Assembly (NCBI GenBank): GCA_023475025.1
Contig: JAMCWB010000028.1
Span: forward strand, 1 to 62,420
Direction: 5' to 3'
Origin: Gammaproteobacteria bacterium
GTDB lineage: Bacteria; Pseudomonadota; Gammaproteobacteria; Pseudomonadales; Pseudomonadaceae
DNA: 62,420 bases
Shown: one piece after another, positions 1 to 15,764 of the stretch
How positions within the stretch are numbered: the first letter of the stretch is position 1
How the letters are laid out: each line of letters opens with the position of its first letter
Notes under the pieces: generated by a model
What the model was told of the DNA's origin: nothing
The model's input: only the letters and a program-made list of their open reading frames with translations
Databases searched by the model: none
Position numbers and translations under genes: made by a program

Positions 1-121
<121 letters not shown>

Positions 122-122
<1 letters not shown>

Positions 123-697
123 TGGCTCGCATTAACCTGTTGCCCTGGCGCGAGCAGCTCAGGGAAGAGCGCAAGAAACAGTTCATGACTGTTCTGGTGC
201 TGATCGTGATTTTTGCTGCTGGCCTGGTGTTTGCCGGCGATCGTTACTACACCGGCAAGATTGATCATCAGAATGCCCGCAACGAATATCTGCGCAGTGA
301 AATCCGGGTGCTGGAAACACGTATCCGTGAGATTGAAGACCTGCAGGCGCGTCGCAGCCAGCTGCTTGACCGCATGCGCATCATCCAGGACCTGCAGGGC
401 AACCGGCCGATCATTGTCCGCGTATTTGACGAGTTGGCGCGCACCCTGCCTGACGGCGTGTATTTCACCTCGCTGGAGATGCGTGGATCAACCATCAATG
501 TGCGTGGTGGTGCCGAATCCAATAGCCGGGTTTCCAATCTCATGCGCCAAATGGACGCTTCCGAATGGCTGACTGCCCCCAATCTGACAGCTGTTCGTGC
601 CGTGACTCAGGGTGCGCTGGATCAGGCCAACGTCTTTGAGCTCTCGGTACGCCAGACTGAGCCCAGAAACACCGCTCAGGGAGGGCAGCAACAATGA
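122..697 (+). CDS. pilN: Type IV pilus inner-membrane assembly protein PilN
   Basis: 191 residues with a short cytoplasmic N-terminus that begins MARINLLPWRE. The INLLPWR motif is the PilM-binding signature of PilN. One membrane segment lies at about residues 20-40, followed by a coiled coil (about 45-85) and a periplasmic ferredoxin-like fold. PilN pairs with PilO and PilP in the alignment complex linking the motor platform to the PilQ secretin. It overlaps pilM by one base and pilO by four (ATGA), so it is translationally coupled in the pilMNOPQ operon. Confidence 0.97.
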
Positions 698-1317
698 GCC
701 TAAGCCAGTCCTTGGAAAGTCTCAAAAAGCTCGAGATGAGCGATCTCGATTTCAATAATATGGGTTCCTGGCCGGCTGCCTTGAAGGTTATTTTTGGCGC
801 CGTCATCTTTGTCGTCCTGGTGTTCCTCGGTTATCACTTCCACCTCAAGGATATGCAAGCGAACCTTGAGCGAGTGGAAGCTCAGGAAGTGACCTTGCGT
901 CAGGAATTCCGTGACAAGTCCTTCCGCGCCGCCAATCTGGATGCCTACCGCGAACAGCTGGAGGAAATTGAAGAGCGTTTCGGTACCTTGCTGCAGCAGT
1001 TGCCGCAAGAAACTGAAGTGCCTGGCCTGCTCGAGGACATTACCCAGTTGGGTCTGGGCAGTGGCCTGGAGTTCGAGTCGATCACCTTGCAGCCAGAGGC
1101 CACGCGCCAGTTCTACATCGAGTTGCCGATCCGCATCGTGGTGCAGGGTACGTATCATGACCTCGCGACCTTTGTCAGCGGGGTTGCCGGCCTGCCGCGT
1201 ATCGTTACCTTGCATGACTTCGATATCGCGCCTGAGTCTGCGGCCAATCCGAATCAACTGAAGATGAATATTCTGGCCCGCACCTATCGTTACAGCGAGC
1301 AAGGAGACGCCCAATGA
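694..1317 (+). CDS. pilO: Type IV pilus inner-membrane assembly protein PilO
   Basis: 207 residues: a cytoplasmic N-terminus, one membrane helix at about residues 28-48, a coiled coil at about 50-95, and a periplasmic domain that heterodimerises with PilN. Length and architecture match the PilO family. The start overlaps the pilN stop by four bases and the stop overlaps the pilP start (ATGA at 1314-1317). It forms the PilNO heterodimer that holds PilP and the secretin in register with the pilus motor. Confidence 0.97.
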   Translation: MSLSQSLESLKKLEMSDLDFNNMGSWPAALKVIFGAVIFVVLVFLGYHFHLKDMQANLERVEAQEVTLRQEFRDKSFRAANLDAYREQLEEIEERFGTLLQQLPQETEVPGLLEDITQLGLGSGLEFESITLQPEATRQFYIELPIRIVVQGTYHDLATFVSGVAGLPRIVTLHDFDIAPESAANPNQLKMNILARTYRYSEQGDAQ

Positions 1318-1841
1318 AGCCTTTACATTTGGCCCCCTTGGCCCTGGTCGGAAGTCTCTTGTTGTCCGGCTGCGGTGGTAACGATTTCAACGATCTCCAG
1401 GCCTTCATGGATGAAACGCGGGCGCGCCCCGCCGGAGAAATTGAGCCCTTGCCGCGGTTCAGTCCCTATGAAGCCTTTACTTACAGCGCAGCGTCGATGC
1501 GCAGTCCCTTTCAACCTCCGGTGCGCATTGACCTGACCCAGCGTCAGCGTGGCAGCAGTGATGTGCGCCCGGATGAAGATCGCGTCCGTCAATTCCTTGA
1601 AGGCTTCAATATTGAAGGCTTTGACATGGTAGGCACATTGAGCAATGAAGACGGCATGCAAGCGCTGGTGCGCGGTGCAGGAAGTGTTCATCGCGTGAGG
1701 ATTGGTGATTACCTCGGGCGAAATCATGGTCGGATTACCAGCATCGATGAAGGCCGTATCGAAGTGGTAGAAATTGTTCCGGACGGCGAAGGTGGTTGGT
1801 TGGAGCGCCCGCGAACCCTCAGCTTGTCTGAGCGCGGATAG
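1314..1841 (+). CDS. pilP: Type IV pilus lipoprotein PilP
   Basis: 175 residues. The N-terminus is a lipoprotein signal peptide with lipobox LLSGC (lipidated Cys20). The mature protein has a long proline-rich extended stretch followed by a beta-domain at about residues 90-170 (VGTLSNEDGMQALVR, RVRIGDYLG) that contacts the N0 domain of the PilQ secretin. It is the fourth gene of the pilMNOPQ operon and overlaps the pilO stop. Confidence 0.96.
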   Translation: MKPLHLAPLALVGSLLLSGCGGNDFNDLQAFMDETRARPAGEIEPLPRFSPYEAFTYSAASMRSPFQPPVRIDLTQRQRGSSDVRPDEDRVRQFLEGFNIEGFDMVGTLSNEDGMQALVRGAGSVHRVRIGDYLGRNHGRITSIDEGRIEVVEIVPDGEGGWLERPRTLSLSERG

Positions 1842-1861
1842 GTCAACCAGGGAGAGAATTT

Positions 1862-4030
1862 ATGAACTGCAAACAGTCACGCGTGGAACGCAAGCACATG
1901 CCTCTAACCAGAAAAATTACTACGGCAGCCATGCTGCTTCTGCTGACGCCATTGGCGCTGGCGGCCAACCTCAAGAATCTGGACGTGGCCTCTCTGCCAG
2001 GCGAGCGTGTTGAGCTCAAGCTGTCCTTTGACGAGCCGGTTAGCGATCCGACAGGTTATACCATCGAACAGCCGGCGCGGATTGCGCTGGACTTCCCCGG
2101 CGTGAGCAATCAGCTGAGCCAGCGTAACCGCGAGCTCGGACTGGGTAATGCCCGCAGCTTGACGGTCGTCGAGGCTGGCGATCGTACACGGCTGATTGTC
2201 AATCTGACCAACCTGGTGCCCTACAGCACACGCGTTGAAGGCAATGATCTCTTTGTGTTGATCGGTGACGAAAGGGGCCAACGCAGTTCGGCCACTGCTG
2301 CCGCGCCACGACCACAAACCGAGCCTGGCGCCAACTGGCGTGACGGCAATCAGCCGGCGCTGAGCGCTGCACCCAGCGGCCGCAGCGGCATTACCAGCCT
2401 CGACTTCAATCGCGGTGAGCAGGGCGAGGGCAATGTAGTCATTGACTTGTCAGACCCCAGCGTTCGGGTCGATATTGAGGAGCGTGGCGGTCGCCTGCGC
2501 CTTGAATTCCCTGGCGCTCATTTGCCAGATCAACTGCGTGTGCGTCTGGACGTGAAAGATTTTGCCACGCCGGTCAACTATATCAACGCCTCTACCAGTA
2601 GCAGTGGTGCGGTAATCACTATCGAGCCCACGGGTTTCTATGAGCACCTGACCTATCAAACCGATGATCAGTTGGTGGTCAGCTTCAAGCCACTGACCCG
2701 GGCTGAAGAAGAGCAGCGCCGTGCCGAAGACTTTGTCTACACCGGCGAACGCCTGTCGCTGAACTTCCAGGATATCGAAGTGCGCTCGGTGCTGCAGCTG
2801 ATTGCTGACTTTACTGACCTCAATCTGGTGGCCAGTGATACCGTCACCGGCAGCATTACCCTGCGCTTGCAGAATGTACCCTGGGATCAGGCGCTGGATC
2901 TGGTATTGAAAACCAAAGGCCTTGATCAGCGCCGCGTAGGCAACGTACTGCTGGTTGCCCCGGCAGAAGAGATCGCTGCCCGCGAGCGTCAGGAGCTGGA
3001 GTCTCAGCGTCAGATTGCTGAGCTGGCTCCACTGCGTCGCGAACTGATTCAGGTCAACTATGCGCGTGCAGCTGATATTGCAAGTCTGTTTGCTTCAGTA
3101 ACCGGTGGCAATGGCGGTGAGCAACGCGGCTCCATCACAGTCGATGAGCGCACCAACAGCATTATCGCGCTGGAAACCCAGGACAAGCTGGATGAGCTAC
3201 GCCGTATCGTTACCCAGCTGGATATCCCGGTTCGTCAGGTCATGATCGAGGCTCGCATTGTCGAAGCCGAAGTTGGCTTTGACCGTGCTCTTGGCGTGCG
3301 CTGGGGTGGTAACGTACAGATGGGTGATCGTTTTGGTTTGTTCGGTGGTACCGATGGTCAGGGCACCGGGCTGGATGATGGTGCCGAAGATCAGACGACG
3401 GCCGGCTTCCAGGGTCGACCAACCCGTCCTTTCAACTCGCCCTTTGTTGACCTGGGTGTGCTTGGCCCAACCTCGGGTATCGGTATTGGCTTTATCAGCA
3501 ACAATGCGATCCTTGATCTGCAGCTGTCAGCCATGGAGAGTACTGGTAATGGCGAAATTATCTCCCAGCCCAAGGTAGTCACCTCGGACAAGGAAACTGC
3601 GAAGATCCTCAAAGGTTCCGAGATTCCTTATCAGGAAGCGGCTTCCAGCGGTGCGACCACAACTTCTTTTGCTGAAGCTGTACTCTCCCTGGAAGTTACA
3701 CCACAGATCACGCCGGATAACCAGGTGATCATGGATGTGATCGTGACCAAGGACGAGCCGGACTTCACCAACACAATCAATGGCGTACCTACCATTCGCA
3801 AGAATGAAGTCAATGCCAAGATCCAGGTAGCCGATGGCGAAACCATTGTGATTGGTGGTGTGTTCTCCAGCGAAATGACACAAGGTACGCAGAAGGTACC
3901 CTTCCTGGGTGATCTGCCGATCCTCGGTCGTGCGTTCCGCCGTGACATCACGGCTGAAAGCAAGTCTGAACTGCTGATCTTCCTGACGCCTCGCATTATC
4001 AATGCTGGCACTATTTCACAGGTCAGGTAA
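1862..4030 (+). CDS. pilQ: Type IV pilus secretin PilQ
   Basis: 722 residues, close to the roughly 714 of P. aeruginosa PilQ. The start at 1862 follows GGGAGAG; an internal Met at 1898 would also leave a complete signal peptide. Domains in order: Sec signal peptide (ends near ALAANL), two AMIN peptidoglycan-binding domains (about 38-140 and 170-275), secretin STN/N0 and N1 domains (about 290-470), and the C-terminal secretin pore with the diagnostic [15 protein letters not shown]. It is the outer-membrane channel through which the pilus exits, and the last pil gene of the operon. Confidence 0.97.
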   Translation: MNCKQSRVERKHMPLTRKITTAAMLLLLTPLALAANLKNLDVASLPGERVELKLSFDEPVSDPTGYTIEQPARIALDFPGVSNQLSQRNRELGLGNARSLTVVEAGDRTRLIVNLTNLVPYSTRVEGNDLFVLIGDERGQRSSATAAAPRPQTEPGANWRDGNQPALSAAPSGRSGITSLDFNRGEQGEGNVVIDLSDPSVRVDIEERGGRLRLEFPGAHLPDQLRVRLDVKDFATPVNYINASTSSSGAVITIEPTGFYEHLTYQTDDQLVVSFKPLTRAEEEQRRAEDFVYTGERLSLNFQDIEVRSVLQLIADFTDLNLVASDTVTGSITLRLQNVPWDQALDLVLKTKGLDQRRVGNVLLVAPAEEIAARERQELESQRQIAELAPLRRELIQVNYARAADIASLFASVTGGNGGEQRGSITVDERTNSIIALETQDKLDELRRIVTQLDIPVRQVMIEARIVEAEVGFDRALGVRWGGNVQMGDRFGLFGGTDGQGTGLDDGAEDQTTAGFQGRPTRPFNSPFVDLGVLGPTSGIGIGFISNNAILDLQLSAMESTGNGEIISQPKVVTSDKETAKILKGSEIPYQEAASSGATTTSFAEAVLSLEVTPQITPDNQVIMDVIVTKDEPDFTNTINGVPTIRKNEVNAKIQVADGETIVIGGVFSSEMTQGTQKVPFLGDLPILGRAFRRDITAESKSELLIFLTPRIINAGTISQVR

Positions 4031-4035
4031 GCCGG

Positions 4036-4548
4036 TTGCGTAATGTCTTTCTGGTAGGCCCGATGGGAGCTGGTAAAAGCACCATCGGGCGTTTGCTTGC
4101 CAAGGAGCTGAAAGTTCCGTTCAAGGACTCGGATCGTGAAATTGAAGCCCGAACCGGGGCTGATATTCCATGGATCTTTGACGTTGAAGGCGAAGAAGGT
4201 TTCCGTGAGCGCGAAGAAGCCATGATTGCCGAGCTAGTGGCAGAGCAGGGTATTGTGCTGGCAACCGGTGGTGGTGTAGTCATGCGCCCGGCCAATCGTC
4301 AGGCACTGCAATCCCACGGCTTTGTGGTTTACCTGTGTACCAGTGTCGATCAACAGTTACAGCGCACAGCGAAGGACCGCCAGCGCCCCTTGCTGCAGAC
4401 CGCTGATCCCGAGCAGGTCTTGCGTGACCTGATGGCCAGGCGGGATCCGCTTTATCGTGAAATAGCCGATATGGTGGTCGAAACGGACCAGCGCGGGCCA
4501 AAGGGCGTGGTCAATGCCATTGTTCGCCAACTGGCTGACGCTGACTGA
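4036..4548 (+). CDS. aroK: Shikimate kinase I
   Basis: 170 residues. It phosphorylates shikimate to shikimate-3-phosphate with ATP in aromatic amino-acid synthesis. The P-loop GPMGAGKST lies at residues 8-16, the shikimate-binding DSDREIE follows near residue 33, and LATGGGVV is the third glycine-rich motif. The start is TTG at 4036, six bases after the pilQ stop; no ATG lies close enough to give the family N-terminus ([10 protein letters not shown]). Directly downstream of pilQ and followed by aroB, the usual pseudomonad order. Confidence 0.97.
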   Translation: MRNVFLVGPMGAGKSTIGRLLAKELKVPFKDSDREIEARTGADIPWIFDVEGEEGFREREEAMIAELVAEQGIVLATGGGVVMRPANRQALQSHGFVVYLCTSVDQQLQRTAKDRQRPLLQTADPEQVLRDLMARRDPLYREIADMVVETDQRGPKGVVNAIVRQLADAD

Positions 4549-4629
4549 ATTCCTGACATTGTCATTGCTGTGGGTGCCCTGTTGCCTGGCACTGATGTAT
4601 GCTTCTCGCAAGATTTGGAGAGGTGCTAC

Positions 4630-5697
4630 ATGCAGCAATTGAGTGTTGATCTGGGCGATCGCAGTTACCCCATCACTATCGGTGCCGGCCTGCTTGATCA
4701 GGCCGCCAGTTTTACCCCCCATATTGTTGGCAAGCAGGTGTGTGTCGTGACAGACGATACCGTTGCTCCGCTGTACCTGGAGCGCTTGCGGGAAACCCTG
4801 GTGGGTTACAGGGTTGAGACCGTGGTGCTGCCAACCGGAGAGGCGTTCAAGAACTGGCTGACCCTGCAGCAGATATTTGATGCCCTGTTGGCCGGCCGGC
4901 ATGATCGACGCACCACCCTGATTGCGCTCGGTGGTGGCGTTATTGGGGATATGACCGGCTTTGCTGCCGCCTGCTACCAACGCGGGGTCAACTTTATCCA
5001 GGTGCCCACTACCTTGCTGTCACAGGTGGATTCCTCGGTAGGGGGTAAAACCGGTATCAATCACCCTGCTGGCAAGAATATGATCGGTGCTTTCTACCAG
5101 CCGCAAGCGGTGGTTATCGACACGGATACCCTGCAGACCCTGCCGCGGCGTGAGGTCAGTGCCGGGCTGGCGGAAATCATCAAGTATGGTCTTATTCGCG
5201 ATACGGATTTTCTGCTCTGGCTGGAGCAGCAAATGCCAGCTTTGCTCGAGCTGGATGCGCAGACCGTCACCGAAGCTATCGCCCGCTCCTGTCAGATCAA
5301 GGCGGCTGTGGTGGCTGAGGATGAGCGTGAGGGAGGCGTTCGCGCCATCCTTAATCTGGGTCACACCTTCGGGCATGCGATCGAGGCGCATCAGGGTTAT
5401 GGGCAGTGGCTGCATGGTGAGGCCGTGGGTGCCGGCATGGTAATGGCGCTGCAGATGTCAGCACGGCAGCGCTGGATCAGCGATGCGGACGCCGAGCGCT
5501 GCATCAGTCTTATCGCTGCTGCAGGATTGCCAACAGCGCCGCCACCGACAATGCAGGAAGATGACTTTATGCGGCTGATGGCGGTTGACAAAAAAGTGCT
5601 CGATGGTCAGCTCCGGCTGGTATTGCTCAAACAGCTGGGGCATGCAGTGGTCACGGCTGATTACGATGTGACTGCCTTGCGCGCGACATTGGGATAG
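4630..5697 (+). CDS. aroB: 3-dehydroquinate synthase
   Basis: 355 residues. It converts DAHP to 3-dehydroquinate, the second step of the shikimate pathway, using NAD and a divalent metal. Visible motifs: the NAD-binding [13 protein letters not shown], the [13 protein letters not shown] active-site loop, and metal ligands including [11 protein letters not shown]. The frame is open 20 codons further upstream, but ATG 4630 is preceded by GGAGAGG and gives the family N-terminus [15 protein letters not shown]. Probably co-transcribed with aroK. Confidence 0.96.
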   Translation: MQQLSVDLGDRSYPITIGAGLLDQAASFTPHIVGKQVCVVTDDTVAPLYLERLRETLVGYRVETVVLPTGEAFKNWLTLQQIFDALLAGRHDRRTTLIALGGGVIGDMTGFAAACYQRGVNFIQVPTTLLSQVDSSVGGKTGINHPAGKNMIGAFYQPQAVVIDTDTLQTLPRREVSAGLAEIIKYGLIRDTDFLLWLEQQMPALLELDAQTVTEAIARSCQIKAAVVAEDEREGGVRAILNLGHTFGHAIEAHQGYGQWLHGEAVGAGMVMALQMSARQRWISDADAERCISLIAAAGLPTAPPPTMQEDDFMRLMAVDKKVLDGQLRLVLLKQLGHAVVTADYDVTALRATLG

Positions 5698-5724
5698 CTC
5701 AACAGCCAATAACGGGAAAGGTCC

Positions 5725-7236
5725 ATGACAGACTTGACAGGGGTAGACGATTTTCTTGCGCATTATCAATTGGCGCACGACCCTTTTGCACCGCGCGCAC
5801 CGGGATTCAAGTTTTTTACGCCTAAGCGCAAGCCGGTGCTGGCTGAGCTGCATCATCTTGCGCGCTATGGTCAGCAGCTGTTGGCGGTTGTTGCACCTGA
5901 GGGTGGTGGCAAGACATTGCTGCGCCAGGCGCTCGTGGCCAGCAGCAACAAGGATACGGTACAGGCAGTTGTGGCGTCGGCCAGGGAATATGCCAACACC
6001 GACGCACTGATTGGCTTTTTCTGCCAGGCTGTGGGTGCCGAAACCCGTGATGCGACCGCGCTCATGCTGCGCAGCGAGCAGTTGGCGGGTACTGGTATAC
6101 AGTTGTACCTGATTGTCGATGATGCCGAGCTGCTGGAGCCGGATGCGCTGCAAATGCTGGCAGACTTGCGCGCTGCAGGCGAGCAGGCGCCGCGTATTTT
6201 TCTCTTTGCTGACGAAGCTGCGCTGTCGGACCTGCAGGCACTGGATGACAGTGAAATGCCCGACGATCTACCTGCTGCCCATGTCATCAGTTTGCAACCG
6301 CTGGCCGCAGAAGAAGTCAGTGAGTACCTGCAGCAACGCCTGGAGGGCGCGGGTCAGGGCCTTGAGTTGATCGATGAAGCTATGTTGGCCAGTATCGTTT
6401 CGCAAAGTGAAGGCTGGCCTGGGCGTATCAATCAGGTTGCCCGCGATCTGATGGTTGAGGCAGCGGCACCCAAGGTGGTCAGGCGCCGTCGCCGTCGTTC
6501 GTCACCATTGATCCCACGCAAATCCTTGATTGCGCTTGTGCTGGTGGGGCTGGGCGTAATTCTGGCGTGGTTTATGGGTGGTAGTGAGCCGGAACCCACC
6601 ACCACGGTCTTGCAGTTGCCTGAGCCTATTCCGGTGGTACCGGCCCAGGTAACAGCGCCAGAGATTGCTGACGAGTTCCTGGCCCCCTTGCCAGAAAGCG
6701 AAAGGGTGGATGATGCGCAGCCAGTTGTACCCGAACGAAGCTGGGAACCGGTGCCACTGCCTGATGTTGACTCGGCTCTTGCTGAGGTAGCAGGTTCGCC
6801 CGCACAGCCTGTCGCCGAGCCTGAATTGCCGGTAACAGCCGCAGCGCCGGCGCAGGAGGCTGCTACGCCGCCGGCTGAGGCTCCTCAACCATCGCAGCAA
6901 TCAGTGGCAGAGCCTGCTCCTGCAGTATCAGCTACTGGTGGCGCAATTCATGGCGCAGACTGGTACCGTCAGCGCAGCAGTAATGAATTTGTCTTGCAGT
7001 TGCTGGGCAGTCGCTCAGAAGAGTCAGCACGCGCATTTATCCGGCAGTATGCTGATTTGCCGGATATCGGGCTGTTTGAAACCCGGCATCAGGGTCAGCC
7101 CTGGTTTGTGGTAACCCAGGGCATCTATCCGGACAGCCGAGCTGCGCGCCAAGGGGTCGCCAATTTGCCCGCTGCGCTGCGTCAGCAGGAACCGTGGCCG
7201 CGCAATATCGCAGGTATCCAGCAAAGCCTCGAATAA
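5725..7236 (+). CDS. DamX-like AAA ATPase with C-terminal SPOR domain
   Basis: 503 residues. The N-terminal half (about 1-255) is an ExeA/GspA-type AAA module: Walker A-like APEGGGKT at 57-64 (first Gly replaced by Ala) and Walker B LIVDD near residue 134. A basic stretch RRRRRR precedes one membrane helix at about 265-285. A proline/alanine/glutamate-rich periplasmic linker follows, then a SPOR domain (about 415-495) of the type that binds denuded septal peptidoglycan. E. coli DamX has a similar layout and works at the division septum. The position between aroB and gltB is conserved in pseudomonads. The septal role is inference from domains; the terminator at 7260 closes the transcript. Confidence 0.88.
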   Translation: MTDLTGVDDFLAHYQLAHDPFAPRAPGFKFFTPKRKPVLAELHHLARYGQQLLAVVAPEGGGKTLLRQALVASSNKDTVQAVVASAREYANTDALIGFFCQAVGAETRDATALMLRSEQLAGTGIQLYLIVDDAELLEPDALQMLADLRAAGEQAPRIFLFADEAALSDLQALDDSEMPDDLPAAHVISLQPLAAEEVSEYLQQRLEGAGQGLELIDEAMLASIVSQSEGWPGRINQVARDLMVEAAAPKVVRRRRRRSSPLIPRKSLIALVLVGLGVILAWFMGGSEPEPTTTVLQLPEPIPVVPAQVTAPEIADEFLAPLPESERVDDAQPVVPERSWEPVPLPDVDSALAEVAGSPAQPVAEPELPVTAAAPAQEAATPPAEAPQPSQQSVAEPAPAVSATGGAIHGADWYRQRSSNEFVLQLLGSRSEESARAFIRQYADLPDIGLFETRHQGQPWFVVTQGIYPDSRAARQGVANLPAALRQQEPWPRNIAGIQQSLE

Positions 7237-7259
7237 ATCTGCTTGTGCGGTAAAGCGCA

Positions 7260-7294
7260 AAGCCCGCCGGCGTGAGCGTCAGGCGGGCTTTTTT
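7260..7294 (+). terminator. Rho-independent terminator after the aroKB/DamX-like transcript
   Basis: AAGCCCGCC and GGCGGGCTT form a stem around a short loop and are followed by a run of six T. It lies 23 bases after the stop of the DamX-like gene and before the gltB promoter region. Confidence 0.9.
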
Positions 7295-7360
7295 GTGTCA
7301 GGGGCATCATGGTGCGGGTTGGTTATGTGCGCCGTCATAAAAAGCTTTCTGATTTACGAC

Positions 7361-7418
7361 ATAACAATATGTTATTGCGGCAATTTTAATTGTTCGTTGT
7401 AGGCCCGCTGTGTACAAT
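7361..7418 (+). promoter_or_regulatory. Putative gltB promoter and upstream palindrome
   Basis: The 275-base gap before gltB has an AT-rich stretch with the palindrome ATAACA-ATA-TGTTAT (7361-7375). Just downstream TTGTTC (7390-7395), a 17-base spacer and TACAAT (7413-7418) resemble a sigma-70 promoter, about 90 bases before the gltB start. The palindrome could be an operator; no regulator can be named from the sequence. Confidence 0.35.
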
Positions 7419-7510
7419 CATACTCCCGTTTTTTCTTGGTGCCGGCACCTGGGTCGTCCTGCGTACACTGTGCAAGTGCTTGAATGTATTGGTTTTACGA
7501 GGGTTTGCCG

Positions 7511-13455
<5,945 letters not shown>

Positions 13456-13503
13456 AGAGCCATTCGCTTTACACTAAGGCAATGCGGTAATTTGAGAGCG
13501 CTG

Positions 13504-13600
13504 CCGGGAGATGCCCTGCCGTGGACCGTCGATGACAGGGATGTCATCGTCGAGCTACAGGGACGTACTTGCTGCGTGTCCACGGCAGGGCATCTCCCGG
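13504..13600 (+). repeat. Palindromic AGGGAY element, copy 1
   Basis: Arms of 23 bases at 13504-13526 and 13578-13600 are perfect reverse complements. Between them is an inner stem CGATGAC/GTCATCG (13530-13536 and 13543-13549) with loop AGGGAT, then the core GAGCTACAGGGACGTACTTG (13552-13571), in which TAC-AGGGAC-GTA can form a mini-hairpin. The core recurs in copy 2 and, diverged, in copy 3 at 59332, although the arm sequences are unrelated. It lies 48 bases after gltD. It may also act as a transcription barrier; no T-run follows, so it is not a standard terminator. Confidence 0.85.
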
Positions 13601-13635
13601 TGGCGCTATGCAAGGCCTATAAGGCGAAGGACTAT

Positions 13636-13746
13636 GGCACGGATGGCCGGGGGCCGCTCCCAGACACGCGGCAAGTACGTCCCTGTAGCTCGTATACGGC
13701 ATCCCTGCCGTATACGGTCTGGGAGCGGCCCCCGGCCATCCATGCC
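13636..13746 (-). repeat. Palindromic AGGGAY element, copy 2 (inverted)
   Basis: Outer arms of 30 bases with one mismatch (13636-13665 and 13717-13746; the inner 25 pairs are perfect). The inner 10-base stem CGTATACGGC/GCCGTATACG (13691-13700 and 13707-13716) is perfect; its loop reads AGGGAT on the minus strand. The core GAGCTACAGGGACGTACTTG of copy 1 is present on the minus strand at 13672-13691. Outer and inner stems share no sequence with copy 1 although pairing is fully kept. Together with copy 1 it fills most of the 417-base gltD-hemE gap; the rest holds the hemE promoter region with a possible -10 box TACAAT at 13834-13839. Confidence 0.85.
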
Positions 13747-13872
13747 GCTGACTTTTTGCCGCTCACTTGATGCAGCGCAGCTTTACTGCGCTTCATTGCC
13801 GCACCAGGCCTGATTTTTCCTGCCGATTACCGGTACAATGGCCGTTGAATTCTGCTAGCGGATACCCTTTTC

Positions 13873-14955
13873 ATGACCGAACTCAAGAACGATCGCTTTC
13901 TGCGCGCACTGATGCGCCAACCCGTTGATGTCACCCCCGTGTGGATGATGCGGCAGGCCGGGCGTTATCTCCCCGAATACCGGGAAAGCCGTGCACGTGC
14001 CGGCGACTTCATGGGCCTGTGCATGAACCCCGAGATGGCCTGCGAAGTCACCATGCAGCCACTGGCCCGCTACCCACTGGATGCCGCCATCCTGTTCTCC
14101 GACATTCTCACTATTCCCGACGCCATGGGTCAGGGCCTGTACTTCGAGACCGGCGAAGGCCCGCGCTTTCGCAAGCGCATCGACACCGCCGCCGACATCG
14201 ACGCCCTGCCGATTCCCGACCCGGAAGACGACCTGGGTTATGTCATGAACGCCGTACGCACCATCCGCAAAGAACTCAATGGCAGCGTACCGCTGATCGG
14301 CTTCTCCGGCAGCCCCTGGACCCTGGCAACCTACATGGTTGAAGGTGGCTCCTCGAAAGACTTCCGCAAAACCAAAGCCATGCTCTATGACCAGCCGGAA
14401 GCCATGCACCGCCTGCTCGACAAGCTGGCGCAATCGGTAACCAGCTACCTGAACGGCCAGATCAAGGCTGGCGCCCAGGCCGTACAGATATTCGATACCT
14501 GGGGCGGCAACCTGTCCTCAGATGCCTATCAGAAGTTCTCCCTTGCCTACATGCGCAAGATCGTCAGCGGCCTGATCCGCGAGCACGAAGGCCGTCGGGT
14601 ACCGGTTATCCTGTTCACCAAGAACGGTGGCCTGTGGCTGGAAAGCATTGCCGATGCCGGGGCTGACGCCCTGGGCCTGGACTGGACCATGGATATGGGG
14701 GTTGCGCGTTCACGGGTCGGTTCCAAAGTCGCCCTGCAAGGCAATATGGACCCATCGGTGCTGTACGCCAGCCCGAGCGCCATTCGTGCTGAAGTGGCAC
14801 GTATTCTGGCCAGCTACGGCAAGGGCAACGGTCATGTCTTCAACCTTGGGCACGGCATTACCCCCGAGGTCGATCCGGCCCATGCCGGTGCCTTTATCGA
14901 GGCAGTACACGAACTGTCGGCGGTCTACCATGACCCCGAAGCCATTGTGGGTTGA
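13873..14955 (+). CDS. hemE: Uroporphyrinogen decarboxylase
   Basis: 360 residues. It removes the four acetate carboxyls of uroporphyrinogen III to give coproporphyrinogen III in haem synthesis. The N-terminal signature [15 protein letters not shown] and the [13 protein letters not shown] motif are present, and the C-terminal [13 protein letters not shown] is typical. The length is that of the family. It is followed after 27 bases by the ParA-like gene on the same strand. Confidence 0.98.
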   Translation: MTELKNDRFLRALMRQPVDVTPVWMMRQAGRYLPEYRESRARAGDFMGLCMNPEMACEVTMQPLARYPLDAAILFSDILTIPDAMGQGLYFETGEGPRFRKRIDTAADIDALPIPDPEDDLGYVMNAVRTIRKELNGSVPLIGFSGSPWTLATYMVEGGSSKDFRKTKAMLYDQPEAMHRLLDKLAQSVTSYLNGQIKAGAQAVQIFDTWGGNLSSDAYQKFSLAYMRKIVSGLIREHEGRRVPVILFTKNGGLWLESIADAGADALGLDWTMDMGVARSRVGSKVALQGNMDPSVLYASPSAIRAEVARILASYGKGNGHVFNLGHGITPEVDPAHAGAFIEAVHELSAVYHDPEAIVG

Positions 14956-14982
14956 TCAACGTCCTCTGGACAAGGAGTGGCC

Positions 14983-15753
14983 ATGCGTCGGGTAGTGTTC
15001 AATCAGAAAGGTGGGGTGGGTAAATCCAGTATTGCCTGTAACCTGGCAGCAGTCAGTGCTGCTGCCGGCTACAAGACCCTGGTCATTGACCTTGATCCGC
15101 AGGCCAACTCCAGTCATTACCTGATGGGTGATACGCTGGCCGATGTGGATCTGACCATCGCCGACTTTTTTACCTCGACGCTGGGTAGTAGCCTGTTTGC
15201 CAAGAAAGCCGAGCAGTATGTTACTGAAACGCCGTTCGAGAACCTCTGGCTGATGCCGGCCAGCGCCGAGCTGAGTGAGTTGCAGCACAAGCTGGAATCG
15301 CGCTACAAGATTCTCAAGTTGCGCAAGCTGCTCAAGGATCTCAAGGGCAACTATGAGCGGATCTATATTGATACCGCGCCAGCTTTCAACTTCTACACCA
15401 TTTCAGCGCTGATCGCCGCTGATCGCTGCCTGATTCCCTTCGACTGTGATGCCTTCTCGCGCAAGGCGCTTTACGGCCTGCTGGAAGAGCTGGAAGAGAT
15501 TCGCGACGAGCACAATGAGGACCTGGTGGTTGAGGGCATCATCGTCAACCAGTACCAGTCGCGGGCATCCTTGCCGCAGCAGATGCTGGCCGAGCTGGTC
15601 GACGAGGGTTTGCCGGTCATCCCGGTCTATCTGCCGGCCTCGGTGCGTATGCGTGAGTCACACCAGGCCAGCACGCCGCTGATATTCATGGATGGTCGGC
15701 ACAAGCTGACACAGCAGTTCATTGCCCTGCACGACCATCTCGAAAGCCAGTAA
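14983..15753 (+). CDS. ParA/MinD-family ATPase (orphan)
   Basis: 256 residues. It begins MRRVVFNQKGGVGKSS, a deviant Walker A motif of the ParA/Soj family, with YIDTAPAF as the switch-II/Walker B region. No ParB-like partner is adjacent, so this is not a plasmid or chromosome par pair. An orphan ParA downstream of hemE is usual in pseudomonads as I recall. ATG 14983 is preferred over GTG 14977 because AAGGAG ends directly before 14977. The cargo is unknown. Confidence 0.85.
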   Translation: MRRVVFNQKGGVGKSSIACNLAAVSAAAGYKTLVIDLDPQANSSHYLMGDTLADVDLTIADFFTSTLGSSLFAKKAEQYVTETPFENLWLMPASAELSELQHKLESRYKILKLRKLLKDLKGNYERIYIDTAPAFNFYTISALIAADRCLIPFDCDAFSRKALYGLLEELEEIRDEHNEDLVVEGIIVNQYQSRASLPQQMLAELVDEGLPVIPVYLPASVRMRESHQASTPLIFMDGRHKLTQQFIALHDHLESQ

Positions 15754-15764
15754 ACGCAGGCGCC

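Noticed and set aside
4570..4629. A 20-codon N-terminal extension of AroB
   Set aside because: Not family-like; a good ribosome binding site precedes ATG 4630.
13504..13746. Rho-independent terminators after gltD
   Set aside because: The stems are far longer than usual, have internal conserved cores and no T-run follows.
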